Source of the DNA: an uncultured Duncaniella sp.
Lineage (GTDB): Bacteria; Bacteroidota; Bacteroidia; Bacteroidales; Muribaculaceae
Assembly: GCA_910584825.1 (NCBI GenBank)
Contig: CAJUCI010000002.1
Location: 109,494-173,493, forward strand
DNA: 64,000 nucleotides
Reading direction: 5' to 3'
Part shown: piece by piece, positions 53,791-62,295 of the stretch
Layout: every line of letters begins with the position of its first letter
Position numbering within the stretch: the stretch's first letter is position 1
Position numbers and translations under genes: made by a program
The notes under the pieces: model-generated
Databases searched by the model: none
What the model saw: the letters and a program-made list of their open reading frames with translations, nothing else
Told to the model about the DNA's origin: nothing

Positions 53791-53901
53791 CCCTCCGCGC
53801 CATGACGCTCGCAGGCGAGGCCTGGACAGTAGAATAACCCTCCGCGCCATCTACACATCTGAGCCATGACGCTCGCAGGCGAAACCTGGACAGTAGAATA
53901 A
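53755..53901 (+). repeat. Three tandem copies of the korB 3' end, each an 11-codon micro-ORF
   Basis: Copy 1 (53755-53790) is the real korB tail MVLAGETWTVK-stop. Copy 2 (53802-53837) reads MTLAGEAWTVE-stop and copy 3 (53866-53901) reads MTLAGETWTVE-stop. The CCCTCCGCGCC spacer follows copies 1 and 2. Spacing is 47 and then 64 bp because of a 17-bp insert. All three keep ATG, frame and TAA. Confidence 0.93.
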
Positions 53902-53961
53902 TCCCTGCCCTCGGCTCCATCAGCTTCCGCTTCATCGGCCTCAAGGCCGTCACATAAACCT

Positions 53962-53998
53962 CCCCGCCCGGAATCACAGCATTCCCGGCGGGGATTTT
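53962..53998 (+). terminator. Terminator of the kor operon
   Basis: CCCCGCCCGGAAT pairs with ATTCCCGGCGGGG (one mismatch), followed by ATTTTC. It lies beyond the triplicated tail. Confidence 0.75.
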
Positions 53999-54070
53999 CA
54001 TCCCCTCGAAAGCAACCGCAACATTAAAAATCGTGTAGCATCAACAGCGTCCGCCGCCAGGAACGACCCT

Positions 54071-54194
54071 GTAGGAGCGAGGGTGTTGCAGAACTCAATT
54101 TTTCAAAATTGAATATGCCATACAAGGCTCCAGTCGCGTTAGCAAATGTTAAATTCGGCGGTTTTTGGAAGTTCTGCAACACCCTCGCTCCTAC
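54071..54194. mobile_element. MITE-like element with 25-bp perfect terminal inverted repeats
   Basis: The left end GTAGGAGCGAGGGTGTTGCA (54071-54095 in full) is the exact reverse complement of 54170-54194. The 124-bp element has no ORF but an inner small hairpin. The end sequence recurs as a half at 63925-63943. No transposase for it is in the window, and a transcription-terminator role is an alternative. Confidence 0.7.
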
Positions 54195-54278
54195 CGCCCT
54201 GCCACACCCAAGCCATAAAGCCACGCTCAAACGACCCTAACATTCGCATCCTGATTCAAACTTATTTCCCTTAACCTA

Positions 54279-54309
54279 TTGACATAAGACACAAAAACTT
54301 GTATCTTTG
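54279..54309 (+). promoter_or_regulatory. Promoter of the NERD gene
   Basis: TTG (54279-54281), 20 nt, TATCTTTG (54302-54309): full consensus, about 70 bp before the ATG. The 54195-54280 stretch before it holds nothing I can name. Confidence 0.78.
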
Positions 54310-54380
54310 CAGTAGTTGACCGGGTGAAGACCATAAAGCGAAAGTCATGGATGATTTATAATCCTTATTATAACTGACAT

Positions 54381-55067
54381 ATGACCGTAATATCTACCAC
54401 TATAATCATATTGACTATAATAATAGTCATAATATGTAATGGCTATGTACGATATAAGGACAGGGCGTTATTGCGCACAGTAACAAACAACCGTAGAGGA
54501 ACGCCATCAGAACGTAGATTGATTTTACACCTGCTCAAACATAACATTCCTGCTGTTACCATATTCCATGACCTATATGTTGAGCATCAAAAGGTACGAT
54601 ATTCTCAAATTGATGCTGTATTTGTAACTCGGGTAGGCATTATCGTATTTGAAGTCAAAGAGTATAGCGGTTGGATTTTCGGGAAAGGATATCAAAACTA
54701 TTGGACACAAGTATTGGCCTATGGAAAAAAGAAGAATCGGTTTTATAATCCCGTTCGCCAAAACGAAGGCCATATCGATGCCCTGAGAAAAAGACTGAAA
54801 GGAATTGCAGATGTGCCATTTTATTCAGTCATCGTATTCTATGGAAAATGTCGATTACGAAACGTCAGTGGCATACCGTATGACACTTATGTCGGTTATC
54901 CCAGGGATGTTATGGCCATTATAGCGAGAATCCACGAAAACAACCCTCCAGTAAGCTATGCTGACAAATGGGGAGTAGTCAACGCTTTAAAAGATGCCGT
55001 TTCTAATGGTGAGAACAAGACTATAGTCAAGCAACATATTCAAAATATTCGCAATTATATCAGATAG
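54381..55067 (+). CDS. Membrane-anchored NERD (nuclease-related) domain protein
   Basis: A 228-residue protein. One N-terminal membrane helix (about 5-22) is followed by a NERD domain at about 40-150. The putative nuclease-fold residues are D78 in YSQIDAVFV and E91/K93 in FEVKEYSG, with the downstream NPVRQNEGHIDAL segment typical of the family. NERD proteins are thought to be nucleases of the restriction-endonuclease fold; the substrate is unknown. The gene is distinctly AT-rich against neighbours and sits alone between a MITE-like element and a terminator, which suggests acquisition by transfer. Confidence 0.83.
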   Translation: MTVISTTIIILTIIIVIICNGYVRYKDRALLRTVTNNRRGTPSERRLILHLLKHNIPAVTIFHDLYVEHQKVRYSQIDAVFVTRVGIIVFEVKEYSGWIFGKGYQNYWTQVLAYGKKKNRFYNPVRQNEGHIDALRKRLKGIADVPFYSVIVFYGKCRLRNVSGIPYDTYVGYPRDVMAIIARIHENNPPVSYADKWGVVNALKDAVSNGENKTIVKQHIQNIRNYIR

Positions 55068-55104
55068 CCGGAGCGGAAGCGTCACTATAAAACAACCACA
55101 ACAC

Positions 55105-55161
55105 AAAACCGCCGTGGCAGATGTCCGGCCCTTAGGGGGGATATCTGCCACGGCGGCTTTT
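55105..55161. terminator. Bidirectional terminator between the NERD and M23 genes
   Basis: CCGCCGTGGCAGAT (55109-55122) pairs perfectly with 55143-55156, with A's before and TTTT after, so it can serve both converging genes. Confidence 0.8.
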
Positions 55162-55213
55162 GGCGGGATTCCCCTCATGAGGGGGGATGGCCATTACTGC
55201 GTATGTGTGTCGA

Positions 55214-56029
55214 TTATTTTCTTTTTGCTCGGCGTGTCTTGCGCTTTGAGGCTGTCACGCGGGTCTTTTTCTTTTTGGCGGGTGCATATTTCTGCGACTT
55301 GCCGTAGGTGCGCTTGTCAAACGCGAACACGTCCTTGTGAGGCACGCCGTTCTCGAAGTCGATGATGGCGTTGGGGTTGATGGGGATGCCCATATAGCGG
55401 GTCTCGAAATGCAGGTGTGCGCCGGTGCTGCGGCCTGTGTTGCCGCCGAGGGCGATGGGGTCGCCGGCCTTGACTACCTGGTCGGGCTTGACGAGGAAGC
55501 GGCTGAGGTGGCCGTAGACGGTCTCCATGCCGTTGGGGTGACGCATCACCACATAATAGCCATAACCGCGACGCTCATACTTGGTGAGGCGAATTTTGCC
55601 TGAGAATGCGGCACGCACGGTGTCGCCAACCTGGAGCTTGAGGTCGATGCCGTAGTGGTTGCGGCGGAAGCGCGGACGGTAGCCGTAATTTGATGTCACG
55701 TAGCCGGGACAGGGGGTGTGATAGTCAGAGACGTCAATATCATTATGGTCGGGCACGACAGCGTTAGAGCCGTAGGCGTTCACGTGGTCGGAGCCCCAGA
55801 ATTCGGCAAAGACATCCCCCTCCATATCCATCTCTTCACGCTCGCGCACCTGGTTGAGCAGAAGGTCGTTGTTTTCAATCTTGAACGGATTGATCGAGGG
55901 GGTCTGGTTGGCTATGAGTGAATTGTGCTGTGTGGCGTGCGACTCGGGGAGGCGGCGTTGAGCCTGGGCCATCACGCCGGTCATCATCACAAGCACAGCA
56001 GGGATTAATATCTTTAGATTGAAGGTCAT
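55214..56029 (-). CDS. M23-family peptidoglycan endopeptidase
   Basis: A 271-residue secreted protein with signal peptide MTFNLKILIPAVLVMMTGVM. The LytM/M23 domain covers about 105-235. Zinc ligands H125 and D129 (HYGID) and H207 (HLHFE), plus catalytic H174 (VYGHLS), are all present, so it should be active. The C-terminus is Lys/Arg-rich (about 245-271), fitting binding to an acidic wall or membrane partner. No coiled coil is seen. It cuts peptide crosslinks in the periplasm. Confidence 0.92.
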   Translation of the reverse strand: MTFNLKILIPAVLVMMTGVMAQAQRRLPESHATQHNSLIANQTPSINPFKIENNDLLLNQVREREEMDMEGDVFAEFWGSDHVNAYGSNAVVPDHNDIDVSDYHTPCPGYVTSNYGYRPRFRRNHYGIDLKLQVGDTVRAAFSGKIRLTKYERRGYGYYVVMRHPNGMETVYGHLSRFLVKPDQVVKAGDPIALGGNTGRSTGAHLHFETRYMGIPINPNAIIDFENGVPHKDVFAFDKRTYGKSQKYAPAKKKKTRVTASKRKTRRAKRK

Positions 56030-56125
56030 AGTTTTAGCATTTAGGGCAAGAGGATGAGACTGATTGGTTGGAGAGACGGTCGGTAATCATCATAACTGCA
56101 GAATGGAGAGTAGTAATCATGATGT

Positions 56126-56596
56126 TCAGTTACCGAGCTCGCTTGCGGCGTTGACGAAAGCCTTTGTGGCGGGAGTGTAATCAAAAATCTCGCCGGGCTT
56201 GAAGAACCGCTTGATTTCAGCCTCGGCATCCTCGGGCGAGGAGGAGGCGTGAATGATGTTTTCCTGATTGGACATCGCGAAGTCGCCGCGGATAGTGCCG
56301 GGGGCGGCCTGACGTCCGTTGGTGGCACCGGTCATAGACCTTACCACCTGAATGGCCTCGACACCTTTAAGGCACATCACTATGACCGGGCAGGCAGTCA
56401 TCGAGGCTACGATTGAGGGGAAGAAGGGGAGATCAACGAGATGAGCGTAATGCTCGCGCAGAATCTCGGGAGAGAGTTGCATCATCTTCATGCCGGCTAT
56501 CACAAGCCCCTTGGCCTCGAAGCGGGCGAGCACTCGGCCCACCAATCCGCGCTCCACCGAGGATGGCTTGAAGATGACAAGAGTCTGCTGTATCAT
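56126..56596 (-). CDS. ndk: Nucleoside-diphosphate kinase
   Basis: A 156-residue cytoplasmic enzyme. The phosphohistidine is H116 in NIIHASSS, where the family usually has NxxHxSDS; here Asp is replaced by Ser. GTIRGDFA precedes it. It balances NTP pools. A full promoter lies about 40 bp upstream. Length is near the bacterial average with a slight extension. Confidence 0.95.
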   Translation of the reverse strand: MIQQTLVIFKPSSVERGLVGRVLARFEAKGLVIAGMKMMQLSPEILREHYAHLVDLPFFPSIVASMTACPVIVMCLKGVEAIQVVRSMTGATNGRQAAPGTIRGDFAMSNQENIIHASSSPEDAEAEIKRFFKPGEIFDYTPATKAFVNAASELGN

Positions 56597-56636
56597 TTAC
56601 TTTAACGTTTATTCAGATTTAAAATTCTTACTTTTC

Positions 56637-56668
56637 AAATTTAGTCATTTTGAGCGTTTTAGACAAAT
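56637..56668 (-). promoter_or_regulatory. Promoter of ndk
   Basis: On the minus strand TTTG (56665-56668), 20 nt, TAAATTTG (56637-56644): full Bacteroidetes consensus. Confidence 0.78.
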
Positions 56669-56850
56669 CGCGTCGGCGGTTTTGCCGACGATTTTGCCTG
56701 ACAGTTGCGAATACCGAGTTTTACACCACTGATTTCCAATACTTTATTTTATAATGCAAAAATAACCTAAAAAACCAAAACATAATTTCACAGTCAGAGC
56801 AATATGTAAAATTATGTAAATTATTGTATTTTATTGCGTTACTAATTTAA
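56669..56850. other. AT-rich intergenic stretch
   Basis: Between the ndk promoter and the hpf terminator there is only AT-rich sequence with no gene or clear repeat. Confidence 0.6.
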
Positions 56851-56882
56851 CAAAAACCCCGAAAAGCGGTCGCTTTCCGGGG
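56851..56882 (-). terminator. Terminator of hpf
   Basis: CCCCGGAAAGCG pairs with CGCTTTTCGGGG on the minus strand and a T-tract follows (TTTTTG). Confidence 0.82.
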
Positions 56883-56923
56883 CCGATGCCGTGCGGACTG
56901 TGCCGCTCGGCTTTATCTTCGGG

Positions 56924-57217
56924 TTACTTCTTATTCTTGGCTTTTTCGAGCTGCTTCTCCACGGCCTCGAGAGCCACGTCGACAGCCTCCTCGAATGTAT
57001 CGGCAGTCTTATCGGCCACAAATTCCTCAAGCTGGGGCACCGTCAGGCGCACGATGGCCTGCTTGTTGAGCGCGGTCTCGGGCTTGACAACCTTGAGCGA
57101 GATGTCAGCGGCACTCACGGAGGGGAAGCGGCGCACTATGCGTTCTACCTTCTTGTTGATAAAGGCGGTGAGTTTCTCGGTGATGTCGAAATGGATGGCT
57201 TTGATGTTAATGTCCAT
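56924..57217 (-). CDS. hpf: Ribosome hibernation-promoting factor, short form
   Basis: The start at 57217 (MDINIKAIHFDITEKL) gives 97 residues; an upstream in-frame ATG would add 21 residues without family character. It is a short HPF/RaiA fold with a Lys-rich end (EKQLEKAKNKK). It binds the 30S decoding region and stalls ribosomes in stationary phase. The start overlaps the recombinase end by 11 bp, so the two are coupled. Confidence 0.9.
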   Translation of the reverse strand: MDINIKAIHFDITEKLTAFINKKVERIVRRFPSVSAADISLKVVKPETALNKQAIVRLTVPQLEEFVADKTADTFEEAVDVALEAVEKQLEKAKNKK

Positions 57218-58145
57218 AGTGTCCTCCTTTGTTGTTTTGTGCACGGGGGTGTGCGAGTTGATAATTATGTTTAAGGTCACGGTAAGTCACATGGGTGTAG
57301 ACCTGCGTAGAGGATAGCGATGCGTGGCCCAGGAGCTGCTGCACGGTGGTCAGCGGCGCGCCGCCGTTGAGCATGTCGGTGGCCATGGAGTGGCGCATGA
57401 CGTGGGGACTGAGACGCGAGGCGTGTGCCCCGCCCATCGAGAGCATGCGGTGAACGACGTTGTAGACCATCTTGCGATAGAGCGGCTTGCCGTCATCCTT
57501 GACCATCAGCGGGGCTGTGAGATCGCGACTGCTGACCGAGGTGAGCGGCGAGGAGTCGCGCAACGTCCTGTAGGCGTCAATCGCTCCGGCGAGCTCGGGG
57601 CCGAAAGGTATCACTCTTTCCTTATTACGCTTTCCGAGCACTTTTAGTTCACCCTTGGCGGTGTCCACGTCGGCATCTTTCAGCCCTATCAGTTCGCTGC
57701 ATCGCATGCCTGTGGAATAGAGTATGTCGAGTATCAGGCGGTCACGCACTCCGGCAAAGCTGTCGGCGGGCACTTCGGCGTCAAGTATGGCCACAGTCTC
57801 CTCCTGACGCACATTCACCGGGAGCTGGCGCGACGGCTTGGGCAACGCGAGGCGGGCGGCGGGGTTGACGGCCACATCGCCCTTGACAAGCAAGAAACGG
57901 TAGAAGGCCCTGAGGGCCGACACCTTGCGCTTGATGGTGCGCGGCGACTTGCGCGCGCGCGCCATGTCGGCGACCCACTGGCGAAGGTCGGACTGCGTGA
58001 CATCAAGCGGGTCAAGCCTGTCGGGCTGACCGCCCGTGGCAAAGTCGGCCCACTGCCCGAGGTCACGCCGATAAGCATCGACCGTGAGGGCCGAATAGCC
58101 GAGTTCGTCGGCAAGATGGGCGAGGAACTGCTCGATGAGATTCAT
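57207..58145 (-). CDS. XerC/XerD-type tyrosine recombinase
   Basis: A 312-residue recombinase. The N-terminal SAM-like domain (1-95) is followed by the catalytic domain with R148 (STGMRCSELIGL), H248 and R251 (HVMRHSMATDM), H274 (LLGHASL) and nucleophile Y283 (QVYTHV). Length and context (before hpf, not in an element) favour chromosome dimer resolution at dif. XerC versus XerD cannot be decided here, so no symbol is given. No dif site is recognised in the window. Confidence 0.9.
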   Translation of the reverse strand: MNLIEQFLAHLADELGYSALTVDAYRRDLGQWADFATGGQPDRLDPLDVTQSDLRQWVADMARARKSPRTIKRKVSALRAFYRFLLVKGDVAVNPAARLALPKPSRQLPVNVRQEETVAILDAEVPADSFAGVRDRLILDILYSTGMRCSELIGLKDADVDTAKGELKVLGKRNKERVIPFGPELAGAIDAYRTLRDSSPLTSVSSRDLTAPLMVKDDGKPLYRKMVYNVVHRMLSMGGAHASRLSPHVMRHSMATDMLNGGAPLTTVQQLLGHASLSSTQVYTHVTYRDLKHNYQLAHPRAQNNKGGHYGH

Positions 58146-58260
58146 TGGTCACGCTGCTTGATGATTTGTCGATAGCGAAGATAGCACATTCACTCCAATA
58201 ATGCAAATATTTGCACCATGCTTAACAACATCATTTTGCTCGACCATTGCACACGTGTAT

Positions 58261-58295
58261 AAAAAATCGGCCCGGGCCAAATGGCCCGAGCCGAT
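58261..58295 (-). terminator. Terminator of the OmpA-family gene
   Basis: ATCGGC-GGGCC and GGCCC-GCCGAT arms fold with a T-run (TTTTTT) on the minus strand, 25 bp after the stop. Confidence 0.8.
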
Positions 58296-58319
58296 ATGTG
58301 TCATCAACAGTAATGCTGA

Positions 58320-59531
58320 TTACTTGTTAGCCTTGATGGTAACGGCGCGGTCGAGCGAAACGTACTCCTTGCCTTCGCCAAAGAGGTTGGCGTCGTTGGT
58401 AGTAACGTCGAGCTGCGAAGCGTTAACGCCATTGCGGAGGAGCACACGCTCAACACCGTTGGCACGAGCCTTGCGGAGACGGTCGTTGATAGCGGGGGTG
58501 CCGGTGTAGTTGTCGGCGTAGCCACATACGGTGTACTTCTGGTCGGGGTTAGCCTTCATCACGTTAGAAACGGCGTTGAGCACCTTGTTGTCTACGCGTG
58601 AGATGCGTGAGCTACCGATGGTGTAGTAGATGGTGCAGAGGGGGCCTTCCTCAGCTTCAACCACGGTCTGAACGGGGCGGTTGAGGCAGTCGCGGAGCTG
58701 ACGCTCGAGGTCGGCGATGCGGCCGTTGGCAGCCTGGAGACGAGCCTCAACTTCGTCGCAGTTGGGAATCTCGGGGATGATGGGCACGATGGGTGCGCTC
58801 CAGGTTGACTTGTTGAAGTTGTAGGTAAGACCTACGTAAGCCTGAAGGTCTACGTGGTTCTTGCGGAGACCGAAGTCGTTGGTGTCATCGGTGTAGAGAC
58901 CTGCGCGAACGTCAAGGTAGAGAGCCACCTTGCTGCTGAGGTTGAAGTTGTTGATGAGACCTACGCTACCGGTGAGGTTGTCATCACCGCCACGCTTCCA
59001 GCCGTCACGACGGTCAGCTGCGTCATAGTGGGGAGTGTAAACCCAGTTGTAACCTACGCCGGCATAAAGGATACCGTTGTAGACACGGCCGGGACGATAG
59101 CCGCACCACCAGTTGGTGAGGTTCAACATTGCGTTGAGCTGAGCACCGAACTCGTTGCGCTTGTACTTGTCATAAGTAACGTTGCCGTCACGGAACTCGC
59201 CATACCAGCCATAGCCACCGTCGCGGCCAAGACCCTTGAGCTGAGTGAAGTTGGCACCGGCACGGAGACCGATGATGGGTGAGAACCACTTACCTACCCA
59301 GATACCTGCGTTGGGCGAGAAGCGATCGAAGAAATCGCGCTTGCTGTTGTCGCGGTCGAAGTAGTAGTTGATACCACCTTCAGCAGAGATGAACCAGTTG
59401 TTGCTGAAGCTGTTGAGAAGATAGCCCTGTGAGGGATCCTCAACATAGGTAATCTCCTGGGCGCTCTGGGCCATTGCGCTTTGACCCATGAAGAGAGCGG
59501 CTACAAAGCCAAGAAGGATACTTTTTTTCAT
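58320..59531 (-). CDS. OmpA-family outer-membrane protein
   Basis: A 403-residue protein with signal peptide MKKSILLGFVAALFMGQSAM. An N-terminal barrel (about 30-255) shows NWFISAEGGINYYFDRDN and VALYLDVRAGLYTD. A short coiled-coil-like linker follows (VEARLQAANGRIADLERQLR, about 268-290). The C-terminal OmpA domain (about 300-403) contains YTVCGYADNYTGTPAINDRL and binds peptidoglycan. Codon use is extremely uniform, as for an abundant protein. A TACCTTTG -7 box is at 59676-59683. Confidence 0.92.
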   Translation of the reverse strand: MKKSILLGFVAALFMGQSAMAQSAQEITYVEDPSQGYLLNSFSNNWFISAEGGINYYFDRDNSKRDFFDRFSPNAGIWVGKWFSPIIGLRAGANFTQLKGLGRDGGYGWYGEFRDGNVTYDKYKRNEFGAQLNAMLNLTNWWCGYRPGRVYNGILYAGVGYNWVYTPHYDAADRRDGWKRGGDDNLTGSVGLINNFNLSSKVALYLDVRAGLYTDDTNDFGLRKNHVDLQAYVGLTYNFNKSTWSAPIVPIIPEIPNCDEVEARLQAANGRIADLERQLRDCLNRPVQTVVEAEEGPLCTIYYTIGSSRISRVDNKVLNAVSNVMKANPDQKYTVCGYADNYTGTPAINDRLRKARANGVERVLLRNGVNASQLDVTTNDANLFGEGKEYVSLDRAVTIKANK

Positions 59532-59917
59532 AAATAATTAATTATTGGAAAATAGTTGAAATTATTTCGCTATAGGTTTATATAATGTAAATGTGCCGTG
59601 ATGTTTCAGCATGTCATTCAGGCATATACACACGACATGTCGGTGCACAATGCAGGCATGCATGGAAATTCAGCCCAAAGGTATAACAAATTTTCCGAAT
59701 AATCTAAATTTTAGCAAAAAATTCTTTAATTTATTATAATTATCGCCTGTTTTTTGGCCATAACCGCCAATTTTGCCCCAATACGGACCAATCAGGCGTC
59801 CACACATTTCCTGACCGCAAAAACGCCACACATATCTCCATTTTTCAGACATTGCTGCCCCGCAGGGCTTGAATCCTGCAGGGCAGCAGTTATCTATTTA
59901 GCAATATCGCTAACGTA
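59532..59917. other. Intergenic region between the OmpA gene and tkt
   Basis: 386 bp without a gene. It holds the OmpA-gene -7 box (59676-59683), AT-rich DNA, and a hairpin at 59854-59887 (GCTGCCC-GCAGG with CCTGC-GGGCAGC) after the tkt stop. That hairpin lacks a T-tract on the minus strand. Confidence 0.65.
59676..59683 (-). promoter_or_regulatory. -7 box of the OmpA-family gene
   Basis: TACCTTTG on the minus strand, about 145 bp before the start. No clear -33 box at the right spacing. Confidence 0.5.
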
Positions 59918-61951
59918 TTACTTGCCGAGGAAGGCGAGCACGCGGGCCTTGACTGCGGGCGCAGTGAAGCCGAACTTCTCGTCGAGCACCTTGTAGGGGG
60001 CTGATGCGCCGAAGTGGTCGAGACCGAAGACTTCGCCGTCAGAGCCTACGACGCCGCGGAGTGTGGAGGGCAGACCTGCGGTGAGACCGAAGGTGGGCAC
60101 GCCGGGGGTCAGGACAGCCTGACGGTACTCTACGGGCTGGTTGTTGAAGAGGCCGATTGAGGGAACTGACACCACGCGGGCGTTGATACCCTGCTCCTTG
60201 AGCTGGGCTGCAACCTCGCAGAGGAGTGACACCTCCGAGCCGTTGGCCACGAGAATCACGTCGGGGTTCTGAGCGTCAACTACGACATAACCGCCGCGAC
60301 GGCAGCCTGCGGCAGCCTCGGCGAAACGGTCGCCCGAAGCGGCGGGCAGGTCGGGGAGGTTCTGACGTGAGAGCACGAGAGCCGAGGGGGTCTCGAAATT
60401 CTCCATAGCCATAGCCCATGCCACCGAGGTCTCGGCGGCGTCGGCCGGACGGAGCACGAGCATCGAGGGCTTGCCGCTGAGGTTGCGGAGCTCCTCCATG
60501 AGGCGGAGCTGCGCCTCCTGCTCTACAGGCTCGTGGGTGGGGCCGTCCTCACCTACGCGGAATGCGTCGTGTGTCCAAATGTACTTGACGGGAAGCTCCA
60601 TGAGGGCGGCGATACGCACGGCGGGCTTCATGTAGTCAGAGAATACGAAGAATGTGCCGCATGCGCCGATGACTCCGCCGTGGAGGGCGATACCGTTCAT
60701 AACCGATGCCATTGTAAGCTCGGTGACACCTGCGTGGAGGAATGCACCCGAGAAGTCGCCCTTGACGAAGGGGTGTGTCTTCTTGAGGAATGCGTCGGTC
60801 TTGTCAGAGTTGGCAAGGTCGGCCGACGATACAATCATATTGTTGACCTTTTCGGCGAGCACGCCAAGCACGTCGGCTGAGGCCTGACGGCTGGCAATGT
60901 TGGGCTTGTGGGGGATAGCTGCCCAATCGATTGCGGGAAGCTTGTTGTCGAGGAACGAGTGAAGCTCCTTGGCAAGCTCGGGATTTGCAGCCTCCCAGGC
61001 GGCCTGCTCGGCACGGCGGGCCTTGACAATCTCGCGGAGCTCGGCACGGCGAGCGTCGTAGAGAGCCTTGACGTCGTCAAAGATTACCCAGGGGTTCTCG
61101 GGGTCGGCACCGAGGTTCTTGACGGTGGCGGCATAGTCGGCACCCGATGCGCTCAGGGGCTGGCCGTGGGTAGAGCACTGGCCCTCGAAGTTGGAGCCGT
61201 CGGCCTTGACGCAGCCACGGCCCATGACGGTGTGACCTATAATAATGGTGGGACGCTCTTTCTCGCCCTGAGCCTCGACGATAGCCTTGGCTATCTGCTC
61301 GGGGTCGTTGCCGTTAATCTCGAGCACGTTCCAGCCCCAAGCACGATACTTGGCGGCCACATCCTCGGCATCAACAGCGTCGACCATAGTCGAGAGCTGC
61401 ACCTTGTTGCTGTCATAGAACATGATGAGGTTGCTCAGACCGAGATGGCCGGCCAGACGGCCTGCGCCCTGCGAAATCTCTTCCTGGATACCGCCGTCAG
61501 AGATGAAGGCGTATGTCTTGTGGCTCATCCACTCGCCGAAACGGGCAGCGAGGAATCGCTCGGCTATAGCACAGCCCACAGCCATTGTGTGGCCCTGACC
61601 GAGGGGACCCGAGGTGTTCTCGACGCCGCGCTCGGGATGGAGCTCGGGGTGGCCGGGTGTGGGCGAACCCCACTGGCGGAACTGCTGAAGCTCGTCGAGC
61701 GTATAGTGGCCGAAGAGGGCGAGGACGCTGTAAAGCATCGGCGACATATGACCGGGGTCAAGGAAGAAACGGTCACGGCCAATCCACTTGCCGTCGTCGG
61801 GGTCGGTGATAAGGAACTGCGAATAGAGCACGTTGACAAAGTCGGCACCGCCCATGGCACCTCCGGGATGGCCAGACTTGGCCTTCTCAACCATCGAAGC
61901 GGCAAGGACACGGATGTTGTCAGCCGCACGGTTAACTGAAGTTAGATTCAT
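59918..61951 (-). CDS. tkt: Transketolase
   Basis: A 677-residue cytoplasmic ThDP enzyme of the pentose phosphate pathway. The N-domain has KAKSGHPGGAMGGAD, DPGHMSP and FISDGGIQEE. The middle domain has HDAFRVGEDGPTHEPVEQ with the catalytic histidine/glutamate region. The C-domain ends RVLAFLGK. Length is normal. It has a TATATTTG box upstream at 62048-62055 and stands as a single gene, divergent from the sugar transporter. Confidence 0.96.
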   Translation of the reverse strand: MNLTSVNRAADNIRVLAASMVEKAKSGHPGGAMGGADFVNVLYSQFLITDPDDGKWIGRDRFFLDPGHMSPMLYSVLALFGHYTLDELQQFRQWGSPTPGHPELHPERGVENTSGPLGQGHTMAVGCAIAERFLAARFGEWMSHKTYAFISDGGIQEEISQGAGRLAGHLGLSNLIMFYDSNKVQLSTMVDAVDAEDVAAKYRAWGWNVLEINGNDPEQIAKAIVEAQGEKERPTIIIGHTVMGRGCVKADGSNFEGQCSTHGQPLSASGADYAATVKNLGADPENPWVIFDDVKALYDARRAELREIVKARRAEQAAWEAANPELAKELHSFLDNKLPAIDWAAIPHKPNIASRQASADVLGVLAEKVNNMIVSSADLANSDKTDAFLKKTHPFVKGDFSGAFLHAGVTELTMASVMNGIALHGGVIGACGTFFVFSDYMKPAVRIAALMELPVKYIWTHDAFRVGEDGPTHEPVEQEAQLRLMEELRNLSGKPSMLVLRPADAAETSVAWAMAMENFETPSALVLSRQNLPDLPAASGDRFAEAAAGCRRGGYVVVDAQNPDVILVANGSEVSLLCEVAAQLKEQGINARVVSVPSIGLFNNQPVEYRQAVLTPGVPTFGLTAGLPSTLRGVVGSDGEVFGLDHFGASAPYKVLDEKFGFTAPAVKARVLAFLGK

Positions 61952-62295
61952 GTAGGTAGAATATGATGAATTTTGTAAAATTGTAGTTTATACAATAACT
62001 ATTATCCGCACCGTGCGGGCTCACGGCCCGCCACGCTATGCTTTGGGCAAATATACAAATAAAAAATCAAAAAATCATGGTAATATCAGTGTATTTCTAC
62101 GTATTTAGACATATATGATACCTAAAGACAAAAAAAATCATTATCTTTGCCTTGAAAATAGGTATATACGTTTCTAACTGTAGTGTCCGGCACAGCTTCA
62201 GACACCGTCTTCATCAATTCCAATAGGCCGGACGGCGCATTTACGACAAAAATTTTATAATACAATATCTAATTCTTATCTTAAACAAAATTTCA
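61952..62295. other. Divergent regulatory region tkt / sugar transporter
   Basis: 344 bp without a gene. It holds the -7 boxes TATATTTG (minus, 62048-62055) for tkt and TATCTTTG (plus, 62142-62149) for the transporter. In the transporter leader GTCCGGC (62182-62188) and GCCGGAC (62228-62234) can pair. Confidence 0.65.
62142..62149 (+). promoter_or_regulatory. -7 box of the FHS transporter gene
   Basis: TATCTTTG matches the consensus and gives a leader of about 140 nt. No -33 TTG at the correct distance. Confidence 0.55.

Noticed and set aside
53755..53901. CRISPR-like array
   Set aside because: Only three units, unequal spacing (47 and 64 bp) and similar spacers; the units are the korB coding tail.
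57207..58145. Integrase of a prophage or integrative element
   Set aside because: XerC/D-like length, coupling to hpf and housekeeping neighbours; no phage genes, tRNA or att repeats nearby.
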